Positions 5,921-12,156 of a DNA stretch of 18,199 nucleotides are shown piece after piece. Each line of letters opens with the position of its first letter. Position 1 is the first letter of the stretch. This DNA is from CAZALT01 sp964485515 (GTDB taxonomy: Bacteria > Actinomycetota > Acidimicrobiia > Acidimicrobiales > Acidimicrobilacustridaceae). The DNA lies in contig CAZALT010000062.1 in the NCBI GenBank assembly GCA_964485515.1, positions 1 through 18,199 of the forward strand, read 5' to 3'. The translations under genes were made by a program, and so were the position numbers. The notes beneath the pieces are model-generated. The model did not search any database, was not told the origin of the DNA, and worked only from the letters and a program-made list of their open reading frames with translations.

Positions 5921-6970
5921 ATGAGCACCGAGCAGTTCCCGGAGAACCCGGACGCCGCGGTCGCCGACGACGTCGATCGAGACCGCATAGCGGCCTGGCT
6001 CAGCGAGGTGTTCACCGCCGCCACGACCGTCGACGGCATCAACAAGCTCGACGGCGGCCATTCGAGCGGTGCCTGGCGCCTCTCGCTCTCGGTCGATGGC
6101 GTCCCCCGCTCGGTCGTGCTCAAGGCACCGGGGTTCCCCAGCGTGGTGCACGGGCGTGACGCCGGCCAGGAGGCCCGAATCGTCCGAGCGCTGCACGAGC
6201 AGAAGGTGCCGGTGCCCGAGATCCTGGCCATCGACCACGGCGCGACCGTCGTCGGACGGCCGTGCTTCGTGATGGATCACATCGACGGCCGGAGCGTCGC
6301 CGACAGCGGCATGGGCGGCCCGCACGACGACGGCTGGTTCCGCGACAGCAGTCCCACGGCGCAGCGCGCCGTCTGGCACGGGTTTCACGATGCGCTCGCC
6401 GCGATGCACCGCGCCGAGGTCAGTGACCTGAGCGACGCCAGCCACGGACCCAACGGCAGCATCGACACGTTGGGGTATTGGCGGGCGTCGCTGCTCGACG
6501 CCGTGGAACCAGCGGCGGTTCCCCGCCAGCTCGCCCTCCTCGACTGGTTGACGGCGAACCTGCCCCCCGACGCCGATGTCGATCCCGCGTTGTGCATGGG
6601 CGACGCCCGCCTGGTCAACGCGCTGTTCCGCGGCGGCGAGTTGCAGGCCCTCATCGACTTCGAGGTCGCCTACCGAGGCAATCCGCTCGCGGACATCGGC
6701 TACAGCCTGTTCTTCAACGCTATGCAACGCGAGAACGCCGACCAGGCGATCGACGGCCTCCCGACCGACGACGAGACCTGGCAGCGATGGAGCGACGCGA
6801 CGGGTCGCCCGATCGCGAACCGCGACTACTGGACGGCGTTCGGCGCCACGATCGTTGCGATCACCGCCACCCGAGCCATGGTGCAGTGGGGTCTCGGCGG
6901 CCCGAACCTCGAGAGCGACAACGTGCTGATCGATCGCTGGGAAGCGGCCGCTGAGCGGGCAGGCCGATGA
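5921..6970 (+). CDS. APH/choline-kinase-fold phosphotransferase family protein
   Basis: A 349-residue protein of the aminoglycoside-phosphotransferase superfamily (PF01636), of the actinobacterial branch whose members rarely confer drug resistance. The N-lobe has GGHSSGAWRL (nucleotide loop, about residues 45-54), VVLK (K68) and E84 in QEARIVRAL. The hinge is FVMDHIDG. The catalytic loop is MGDARLVN (226-233), which keeps the catalytic Asp (D228) and Asn (N233) but has Met where most APH proteins have His. The metal-binding aspartate is D246 in LIDFE, followed by ADIGY. Kinase chemistry is therefore possible; the substrate is unknown. A GGGGG lies about ten bases upstream of the ATG. The stop overlaps the next start (ATGA), so the two genes should be translationally coupled. 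An operator-like palindrome precedes the pair. Confidence 0.87.
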   Translation: MSTEQFPENPDAAVADDVDRDRIAAWLSEVFTAATTVDGINKLDGGHSSGAWRLSLSVDGVPRSVVLKAPGFPSVVHGRDAGQEARIVRALHEQKVPVPEILAIDHGATVVGRPCFVMDHIDGRSVADSGMGGPHDDGWFRDSSPTAQRAVWHGFHDALAAMHRAEVSDLSDASHGPNGSIDTLGYWRASLLDAVEPAAVPRQLALLDWLTANLPPDADVDPALCMGDARLVNALFRGGELQALIDFEVAYRGNPLADIGYSLFFNAMQRENADQAIDGLPTDDETWQRWSDATGRPIANRDYWTAFGATIVAITATRAMVQWGLGGPNLESDNVLIDRWEAAAERAGR

Positions 6971-7935
6971 TCCACGCCCCCGACGACTTCACGCCAGCCG
7001 ACGAAGGACTCCATCGGTTCGACCCGGAGCAGTGGAGCTGGAACGAGTCGTGGTTCTTCTCGTTCATCGACCTCGACGGCGGACCCGCCGGGTTCTTCCG
7101 GCTCGGAGTGCTGCCCAACCAGCGGCGAGCGATGCTGTGGTTCTTCGTCAACGTCGACGGTCGATGGTTCGGACTCGACCAGTCGCGGCTCGCGCTCGAC
7201 GACCTCGACCTCGAGATGGGCGCGGCCTACGACAAGTGGGCGCTGCGGTTCGCCTGGCATCCCGATCCCCCGCTGCAGGGCGGCAGGTTCGTGTTCGAGG
7301 CATCGTGCCCGGCACGGCCCGACGCGTCGACGGCCGGGACCGCCGTCACCTACGCCCCGATCTCGATCGACTTCGCCTGCACCGCCACCGGTCCGTGCTT
7401 CGGAACCGTCCACGGCGACGAGCAGGAGTCGACCTACCGACGTAGCCGCTTCGAGCAGTCGCTCCGAGCAACGGGCACGGTCACCGTGGGCGACACCTCC
7501 TATGCCGTGCAGGCCGGAGCGCACCGAGACCGCTCCTGGGGACCGCGGGATTGGCGCATCGCGTTCACCATGGGCGATGTCCAGTCAGGGGACCGCCAGC
7601 TCTACTTCGTCGGCGCGCCCGGCCTCGCCAACGGCGGGTACATCCGTGAGCCGTCGGGCGGGCTGACCAACCTGACCGGCGTCGACTCGACCCTCGGCTA
7701 CGACGACGAGGCGGCCACGATCGTGCCGGGTCTCCTCAGGTTCGAGACTCCCGACGGTGAGCGGATCGAGGTCGAGATCGCACCGGTCGGCACGAGCGTG
7801 CCGTTCGACATGGCGCACACCTGCGAGGAGCCAGAGACCTGGCTCTACTACCGAACCTTCATCGAAGCTCGGGTCTCGGGATGGGACGGCACGGCACGGG
7901 GTTGGCTCGACGCCAGCCGCTACGGCATCGCCTGA
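6967..7935 (+). CDS. DUF7064/DUF7065-like protein (AttH/CrtC-type lipocalin-like fold)
   Basis: A 322-residue protein with no signal peptide. Its pattern suits the two-sheet AttH/CrtC-like fold (proteins once grouped with hydroxyneurosporene synthase). It begins WSWNESWFFSFID, with many aromatic beta strands, and carries the hallmark HRDRSWGPRDW (residues 186-196), matching the GHRDxSWGxRD signature of DUF7064/DUF7065 proteins. In actinobacteria and sphingomonads such proteins are often encoded beside APH-like kinases in steroid, terpenoid or lipid gene sets, so a role in modifying or binding a hydrophobic metabolite is a reasonable inference, not something the sequence proves. The ATG overlaps the upstream stop by ATGA, giving a tight two-gene operon. 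Only 34 bases separate its stop from the convergent cupin gene. Confidence 0.75.
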   Translation: MIHAPDDFTPADEGLHRFDPEQWSWNESWFFSFIDLDGGPAGFFRLGVLPNQRRAMLWFFVNVDGRWFGLDQSRLALDDLDLEMGAAYDKWALRFAWHPDPPLQGGRFVFEASCPARPDASTAGTAVTYAPISIDFACTATGPCFGTVHGDEQESTYRRSRFEQSLRATGTVTVGDTSYAVQAGAHRDRSWGPRDWRIAFTMGDVQSGDRQLYFVGAPGLANGGYIREPSGGLTNLTGVDSTLGYDDEAATIVPGLLRFETPDGERIEVEIAPVGTSVPFDMAHTCEEPETWLYYRTFIEARVSGWDGTARGWLDASRYGIA

Positions 7936-7969
7936 CGGACCCCTCCTGCTCGCGGTGTTCGATGCCTGG

Positions 7970-8338
7970 CTAGGGCTCGAGCGGGATGACCATCACGGCG
8001 CGATCGCCGGGCTCGTGCCCGGTGATGTGGCCTCGACCTTCGGTGTCCTCGACGAGGACCGTGGTACCTGCCGGGAACTCGTAGGCTCCGTCGGCCGAGG
8101 TCGTGATGCGGACCCAGCCGTCGAGGAACACCACGAACTGGCGGCGCGGAGCGCAGTGCCAGTCCGGTGATCGACCCGAGTCCTTCACCGTCACGAACTG
8201 GACCCGATCGATTGGCACGGCGTCCGAGACCCACAGCTCGGCGACGCCGGGCTCGGCAGGAGCGACCGTGCGATCGAGGGTCACCTCCTCGAGGTGGCTC
8301 TCTCCCGTGTCATCAGCCCAGATCCGCACGTAGTCCAC
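7970..8338 (-). CDS. Small single-domain cupin protein
   Basis: A 122-residue protein made almost entirely of one cupin barrel. Recognisable elements are WHCAPRRQFVVFLDG (from residue 60), the PAGTTVLVEDTEG turn and strand, and GHITGH (103-108) near the C-terminus. Some metal-binding histidines of classical cupins are kept (H61, H104, H108), but the first motif is not canonical, so metal binding is uncertain. The WHxAPRRQ group is widespread and mostly uncharacterised. The start is a GTG at 8338 with no strong ribosome site. It is the last gene of the minus-strand run after ilvA and the LLM oxidoreductase, separated from the latter by one copy of the 55-bp palindromic repeat, so it may be a separate transcript. 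Confidence 0.85.
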   Translation of the reverse strand: MDYVRIWADDTGESHLEEVTLDRTVAPAEPGVAELWVSDAVPIDRVQFVTVKDSGRSPDWHCAPRRQFVVFLDGWVRITTSADGAYEFPAGTTVLVEDTEGRGHITGHEPGDRAVMVIPLEP

Positions 8339-8362
8339 GCCGATCAGCCTGCCACGCTCCTC

Positions 8363-8417
8363 GAACTGGCTGGGAAGACCCGGGCCATTTGGCGTATCTG
8401 TCCAGCCAGTTCGGCGG
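8363..8417 (+). repeat. 55-bp palindromic repeat element, copy 1 (direct)
   Basis: The element begins GAACTGGCTGGGAAGAC, has the central core ATTTGGCGT and ends CCAGCCAGTTCGGCGG. The copy at 9431-9485 is the same sequence in the opposite orientation, with 49 of 55 positions identical by hand alignment. Here the stem is 8362-8378 against 8397-8413 with two mismatches. It lies just downstream of the LLM stop codon, where it could terminate transcription. Because the loop is conserved as well as the stem, it looks like a dispersed repetitive extragenic palindrome rather than an ordinary terminator. Confidence 0.85.
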
Positions 8418-8421
8418 CCGT

Positions 8422-8440
8422 GGGGGGGTAAAGGGGGGGG
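8422..8440. other. Paired long G-tracts after the palindromic repeat
   Basis: Seven G (8422-8428), TAAA, then eight G (8433-8440) on the plus strand, between repeat copy 1 and the LLM stop codon. The runs could fold into an intramolecular G-quadruplex or act as a slippage-prone homopolymer. In the minus-strand transcript they would appear as two C-runs in the 3' untranslated region. Confidence 0.5.
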
Positions 8441-8446
8441 TGATCC

Positions 8447-9397
8447 TCAGCTCGTCGCGGCGCGGAACGCGGTGACGATCGCCCCCAGGTAGTCGGTTGC
8501 GGCGGCGAGCTCGGCGGGCGGGGCGAGCGCCATGCGGAAGTCGGTGACGCCTGCTTCGGCCAGAGGGCCGACGACCGACATCGTGGCGGGGAGGTCGATC
8601 GTGCCGTCATCCTGCTTGGCGCTGCGGAGCGTGCCCACGACCCCGATGTCCTCGATCTCGACCGCGCTCCGGCCCCGCTCGGCGAGCGCGGTGCGCATGC
8701 GCGGGATGGCGGCCGCGAGATCGGCGGCGTCTTCGCCCCACGGGATCCAGCCCGAACCGAACCGGGCGAGGCGGTCCATCGAGCGGGCGTTGATCGTGCC
8801 GCTCACCCAGATCGGAATGCCCGGACGATCCTGGACGAGCTGCCGGGGCTTGGGCATCTGGTGGACGGCGTCGAACGTGGCGGTGCTCCCGGTGAACGAC
8901 GCCCGCTGCTCGCGCCACAGGGTCTGGCAGATCTCGAGCGTCTCGTTGAGCAACGCACCGCGCCCGTCGAAGGAGAGCCCGGCCGCGTCGTACTCCTCGC
9001 GCTGCCAACCAACCCCGACGCCGAGGTCGAGGCGGCCGCCCGAGAGCACGTCGATCGTCGCCGCCACCTTGGCGAGCACGGCGGGTCGTCGGAGCGCGGC
9101 GATCAGGATGTTGGTGCCGAACCGGACCCGTTCGGTCTGGCCGGCGGCGAACGCGATGGTCGTGAGCGGATCGAGCCATGAGCCGTCCGGTCCGGTCGGC
9201 TGCTTGCCTCCTCTCGCGCCGCCGTTGGCCGGGTCGCCGTAGGCGTCGAGGTTCTCGCCGAAGGCGATGTGGTCGGAGAGCACGAGTCGGTCGAAGCCGG
9301 CGGCGTCGGCCGCCAGGGCGGTGGTGGTCAGGAACGACCAGTCGCCGGGGTCCTCGGCGGCGAAGGAGCGGAGGGTCATGGAGAGCTGGGCGGTCAC
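8447..9397 (-). CDS. LLM-class (luciferase-like) oxidoreductase, probably F420-dependent
   Basis: A 316-residue TIM-barrel protein of the luciferase-like monooxygenase superfamily, in the actinobacterial TIGR03619/TIGR03560-like group that usually uses F420 rather than FMN. Diagnostic stretches are LVLSDHIAFGEN, TNILIAALRRPAVLAKVAATIDVLSGGR, the glycine-rich LGVGVGWQREEY, and PIWVSGTINARSMDRLARFGSGWIP. The natural substrate is unknown. I start it at the GTG at 9397, seven bases after a TACGCT -10 element, implying a leaderless mRNA. A GTG ten codons further up (9427) is possible but would put the promoter inside the gene. The gene is flanked by inverted copies of a 55-bp palindromic repeat, both within 50 bases or so of its ends, so it may be a single-gene transcription unit between ilvA and the cupin gene. 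Confidence 0.88.
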   Translation of the reverse strand: MTAQLSMTLRSFAAEDPGDWSFLTTTALAADAAGFDRLVLSDHIAFGENLDAYGDPANGGARGGKQPTGPDGSWLDPLTTIAFAAGQTERVRFGTNILIAALRRPAVLAKVAATIDVLSGGRLDLGVGVGWQREEYDAAGLSFDGRGALLNETLEICQTLWREQRASFTGSTATFDAVHQMPKPRQLVQDRPGIPIWVSGTINARSMDRLARFGSGWIPWGEDAADLAAAIPRMRTALAERGRSAVEIEDIGVVGTLRSAKQDDGTIDLPATMSVVGPLAEAGVTDFRMALAPPAELAAATDYLGAIVTAFRAATS

Positions 9398-9404
9398 GCC
9401 GCGG

Positions 9405-9410
9405 AGCGTA
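9405..9410 (-). promoter_or_regulatory. -10 element of a probable leaderless promoter (LLM gene)
   Basis: On the minus strand TACGCT is followed by exactly seven bases and then the GTG start at 9397. This fits the TANNNT-N7-start signature of leaderless actinobacterial transcripts, and no Shine-Dalgarno site is present. The ilvA start has the same hexamer at the same distance. Confidence 0.5.
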
Positions 9411-9430
9411 CCGGCCTTCCACTCCACCGA

Positions 9431-9485
9431 CCGCCGAACTGGCTGGGAAGAAACGCCAAATAGACCGCGTCTTCCCAGCCAGTTC
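9431..9485 (-). repeat. 55-bp palindromic repeat element, copy 2 (inverted)
   Basis: This is the inverted partner of the element at 8363-8417. Its stem is a perfect 17-bp pairing (9435-9451 with 9470-9486) over an 18-base loop carrying the conserved core CGCCAAAT. It lies six bases past the ilvA stop codon and about 20 bases upstream of the LLM -10 element. It may terminate ilvA and insulate the LLM promoter. Its near identity to copy 1 through the loop argues for a mobile or amplified repeat family. Confidence 0.88.
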
Positions 9486-9491
9486 GCCGGG

Positions 9492-10766
9492 TCAGAGCAA
9501 GAAGGTGAACAGCTCCGAGCCGGGCGGGACCCGCTCGATCTCGAGCCGGCTCTGGTTCATCCGTTCGAGCAGCCCGTCGAGATCGCTGGCGCGTTCGAGC
9601 TCGAGACCGACGAGCGCAGGGCCGGTCTCACGGTTGTTCTTCTTCACGTACTCGAAGGCGATGATGTCGTCGCCCGGGCCGAGCACCTCGTGCAGGAACA
9701 TGCGCAGCGCCCCCGGCTCCTGGGGGAACGTGACGAGGAAGTAGTGGCGCAGGCCCTCGTGCAGCAGCGATCGTTCGAGGATCTCCGAGTAGCGGCTCAC
9801 GTCGTTGTTGCCGCCGGACACGATGCACACGACCGGGCCGTCGCCACCGTTCGACGCATCGGCGAGACGCGCCGCGGCGCTGGCCAGCGCGCCTGCCGGC
9901 TCGGCGATGACGCCTTCGACCTGGTAGAGGTCGAGCATCTCGGTGCACACCGCACCCTCGGGGACCGCCACGATCTCGTCGACGAGCTCGCCGACCATCT
10001 CGAACGGCAGGGCGCCCACCCGCCCTACCGCCGCGCCGTCGACGAACGTGTCGACCTGTTCGAGCGTCACGGGCACGCCGGCGTCCAAGGCCGCGAGCAT
10101 GCTCGACGCACCAGACGGTTCTGCTCCGATGATCCGCACGCCAGGGAGGTGGGCCCGGGCCCAGCGGGCCACCCCGGCGATGAGTCCGCCGCCACCTATG
10201 GGCACGATCAACGTCACACCTTCGGTGGCACCCAGCTCGGTGAGCTGCTGCACGATCTCGATGCCGACCGTGCCCTGCCCGGCGATGGTGCGGGGATCGT
10301 CGAACGGATGGACGTACACGGCACCGGTCGCCTCGCTGTCGGCGATCGCCGCCGCGCTGGCATCGTCGTACGAGCTGCCGGCCACGACGATATCGACCCA
10401 CGCGCCACCGATGGCCGCGATGCGCTGGCGCTTCTGGCGTGGCGTGTTGCCGGGCAGGAAGACCCGTCCCCGGATCTCCAACAGGTTGCAGCAGTAGGCC
10501 AGGCCCTGGCCGTGGTTGCCGGCGCTGGCGCACACGACGCCACGGGCCCGTTCCTCCTCGGTGAGCGATGCGATCAGGTTGTAGGCGCCCCGCACCTTGT
10601 ACGAGCGGCACAGCTGGATTTCCTCGCGCTTGAGCAGCACGGACCGGCCGACGATCGAGGTGAGCCGCTCGCTCAGGTCGAGCGGCGTGCGGCGGACCAC
10701 CGGAGCGACCCGCCGTTCGGCCTCTTCGATAGCGTCCACATCCACGCCCGCCACATCGCTGGTCAT
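9492..10766 (-). CDS. ilvA: Threonine ammonia-lyase (threonine deaminase) with C-terminal ACT-like domain
   Basis: A PLP enzyme that converts threonine to 2-oxobutanoate and ammonia, the first step of isoleucine synthesis. The 424-residue product has the fold-II PLP domain: Schiff-base lysine K57 in RSYKVRGAYN, substrate loop SAGNHGQG (81-88) and phosphate-binding GGGGL (191-195). A single ACT-like regulatory domain follows (about residues 335-424; HYFLVTFPQEPGALRMFL, ending VPPGSELFTFLL). Length and single regulatory domain fit the shorter IlvA type (as in Corynebacterium and Bacillus) rather than the two-domain E. coli enzyme. Isoleucine feedback is likely but not proven. I chose the ATG at 10766; a TACGCT -10 lies seven bases upstream, suggesting a leaderless mRNA. 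The frame continues upstream to 10943 but with non-family sequence. No other ilv or leu genes are nearby. Confidence 0.93.
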   Translation of the reverse strand: MTSDVAGVDVDAIEEAERRVAPVVRRTPLDLSERLTSIVGRSVLLKREEIQLCRSYKVRGAYNLIASLTEEERARGVVCASAGNHGQGLAYCCNLLEIRGRVFLPGNTPRQKRQRIAAIGGAWVDIVVAGSSYDDASAAAIADSEATGAVYVHPFDDPRTIAGQGTVGIEIVQQLTELGATEGVTLIVPIGGGGLIAGVARWARAHLPGVRIIGAEPSGASSMLAALDAGVPVTLEQVDTFVDGAAVGRVGALPFEMVGELVDEIVAVPEGAVCTEMLDLYQVEGVIAEPAGALASAAARLADASNGGDGPVVCIVSGGNNDVSRYSEILERSLLHEGLRHYFLVTFPQEPGALRMFLHEVLGPGDDIIAFEYVKKNNRETGPALVGLELERASDLDGLLERMNQSRLEIERVPPGSELFTFLL

Positions 10767-10773
10767 GGCCGGG

Positions 10774-10779
10774 AGCGTA
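10774..10779 (-). promoter_or_regulatory. -10 element of a probable leaderless promoter (ilvA)
   Basis: Minus-strand TACGCT, seven bases before the ilvA ATG, with no Shine-Dalgarno site between. It matches the arrangement at the LLM gene (9405-9410) base for base in the hexamer. No good -35 hexamer is visible. Confidence 0.5.
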
Positions 10780-11089
10780 CAAGTCGTTCCGCGGACACCC
10801 TTGGGCGTTGTGGAGGCTCCCCCCTCGTCTGACTCGGCGGCGACTGCTTCCACAATCGCCAAGACCCCGCCCAACAGCGAACCGCAAGCTCGTTGACCTC
10901 CGATCGCTCGGTGACACCATCGCCCGCAACGCGGACGGCTCAAACCTGCTCACACCCTCGGCCTGATCTCCATTTCCACTACAGAACGATGAGAGCCGCA
11001 CACCCCGTGGCCGAAACCCTCCGCGTGTGGCGGTACAGTCCGGCGGCCGGTCGCCAGGGGGTGGCCGGCTCACCTGGGGGTTCTGGTCC
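10780..11089. other. Divergent intergenic region between ilvA and the second LLM gene
   Basis: About 310 bases with no supported gene. It holds an inverted repeat upstream of ilvA: TTGTGGA (10808-10814) and TCCACAA (10849-10855), longer if one unpaired base is allowed (GGCG-TTGTGGA against GGCGATTGTGGA). It also holds a plausible plus-strand -10 element TACAGT (11034-11039), which would give the LLM gene a 5' leader of about 45 bases. Local AT content rises at about 10970-10990. I recognise no T-box or riboswitch. Confidence 0.45.
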
Positions 11090-11977
11090 ATGAAGATCGG
11101 CATGTCGCTGCCCACGATGGCGCGCAACTACACGCGGGCCTCGACGGTCGAGTGGGCCAAGCTCATCGACACCGCCGGCCTGTTCTCTTCGATCTCGTGC
11201 GGCGAGCGAATCACGTTCCACAACCCCGAGATGATCGTCACGATCTCGGCGGCGGCAGCGCTCACCGACAACGTCGAGGTGTTCGTGAACCTGATCGTGC
11301 TGCCGACGCACCAGATCGCGACCATCGCCAAGCAGATGGCCACGCTCGACAACCTCAGCAGCGGACGCCTCACGGTCGGCGTCGGCATCGGCGGGCGCGA
11401 CCACGACTACCAGGCCAAGGGCGTCGACACCGAGAAGCGGCACCAGCGCCTCGACGACGGCGTCGCCGAGATGCGCCGCATCTGGGGCGGCGAGCCACCG
11501 TTCGACGGCGCGTCACCGATCGGCCCGCCTCCGGTGCAGGGCACGGGCATCCCGCTGCTCGCCGGAGCCATGGGACCCAAGGCGCTGGCCCGCGCCGCCA
11601 AGTGGGCCGACGGTGTCTCCGGATTCGCCCTCACCGCCGACGCCAACGAGATGGCCGGAGCCGTCACCGCCACCCGCGCCGCGTGGACCGCCGAAGGCCG
11701 ATCCGACGCTCCGACGGTCGTGAGCGGCTGCTTCTACGCCCTCGGTGTCGATGATGCGCAGGCCACGGTCCAAGGGTTCACCTATGACTATCTGGAGATC
11801 TTCGGCAGAGGCTTCGCCCGCCAGCTCGCCGACGAGTGCCGAGCGTGGAACCCCGATGCCGTCCTCCGCGCGCTCGACGACGCCGAAGCCGCGGGCGTCG
11901 ACGAGTTCATCCTCGTCCCTGGCACCGTCGACCTCGCCTGTCTCGAAGCCACGATCGACCTCCTGGCCTCGCGCTGA
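11090..11977 (+). CDS. LLM-class oxidoreductase, probably F420-dependent (second copy type)
   Basis: A 295-residue luciferase-like TIM-barrel protein, only distantly similar to the one at 8447-9397. Recognisable segments are MKIGMSLPTMARNY at the start, VFVNLIVLPTHQIATIAKQMATLDNLSSGRL, the glycine-rich VGVGIGGRDHDYQAKG, and GIPLLAGAMGPKALARAAKWADGVSGF. The usual SDH/DHF residues of the first loop are replaced by SCGERITFHNPE, so the substrate pocket differs from the paralogue. I chose the ATG at 11090 because it begins the family's first strand (MKIG) and has GGGGG about nine bases upstream; the frame extends 21 codons further to 11027 without family similarity. It is divergent from ilvA. The substrate is unknown, and the window contains no F420-biosynthesis gene. 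Confidence 0.87.
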   Translation: MKIGMSLPTMARNYTRASTVEWAKLIDTAGLFSSISCGERITFHNPEMIVTISAAAALTDNVEVFVNLIVLPTHQIATIAKQMATLDNLSSGRLTVGVGIGGRDHDYQAKGVDTEKRHQRLDDGVAEMRRIWGGEPPFDGASPIGPPPVQGTGIPLLAGAMGPKALARAAKWADGVSGFALTADANEMAGAVTATRAAWTAEGRSDAPTVVSGCFYALGVDDAQATVQGFTYDYLEIFGRGFARQLADECRAWNPDAVLRALDDAEAAGVDEFILVPGTVDLACLEATIDLLASR

Positions 11978-11982
11978 CCAAG

Positions 11983-12036
11983 GCCCGAGGCCCGAAGCCC
12001 GAGGCGACCGTTCTGGGCCGGAACCAACCGTTCTGG
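11983..12036. repeat. Short tandem and spaced direct repeats upstream of the glutaminase gene
   Basis: Directly after the LLM stop, GCCCGAG/A occurs three times head to tail (11983-12003). ACCGTTCTGG then occurs twice (12007-12016 and 12027-12036), exactly 20 bp apart, about two helical turns, with a GTTC...GAAC dyad (12011-12025) across the first copy and the spacer. A further inverted repeat, GATGAAC (12064-12070) with GTTCATC (12092-12098), follows. The spaced repeats look like a regulator-binding site for the downstream gene; this is an inference. Confidence 0.45.
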
Positions 12037-12156
12037 CGTCGATCTTGCCCGGAGGTCACCAAAGATGAACGCAATTTCGGGTTGGGGTGGGGTTCATCGT
12101 GCGCGCAGATCCGACCGATCCCGGCGCGTCCGGTCTGGCGGGCGGTAGAAAGCGGG

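Noticed and set aside
5921..6970. Aminoglycoside resistance gene
   Set aside because: The fold matches APH, but the catalytic loop variant and coupling to a DUF7064-like protein fit the metabolic actinobacterial branch, so no resistance claim is justified.
10767..11089. T-box or amino-acid riboswitch upstream of ilvA
   Set aside because: No T-box core sequence or specifier stem is visible, and the -10 element seven bases before the ATG argues for a leaderless mRNA.
11836..12156. 107-codon upstream extension of the glutaminase frame
   Set aside because: It overlaps the end of the LLM gene, is Arg/Pro-rich, and precedes the family's usual N-terminus; the ATG at 12157 fits better.
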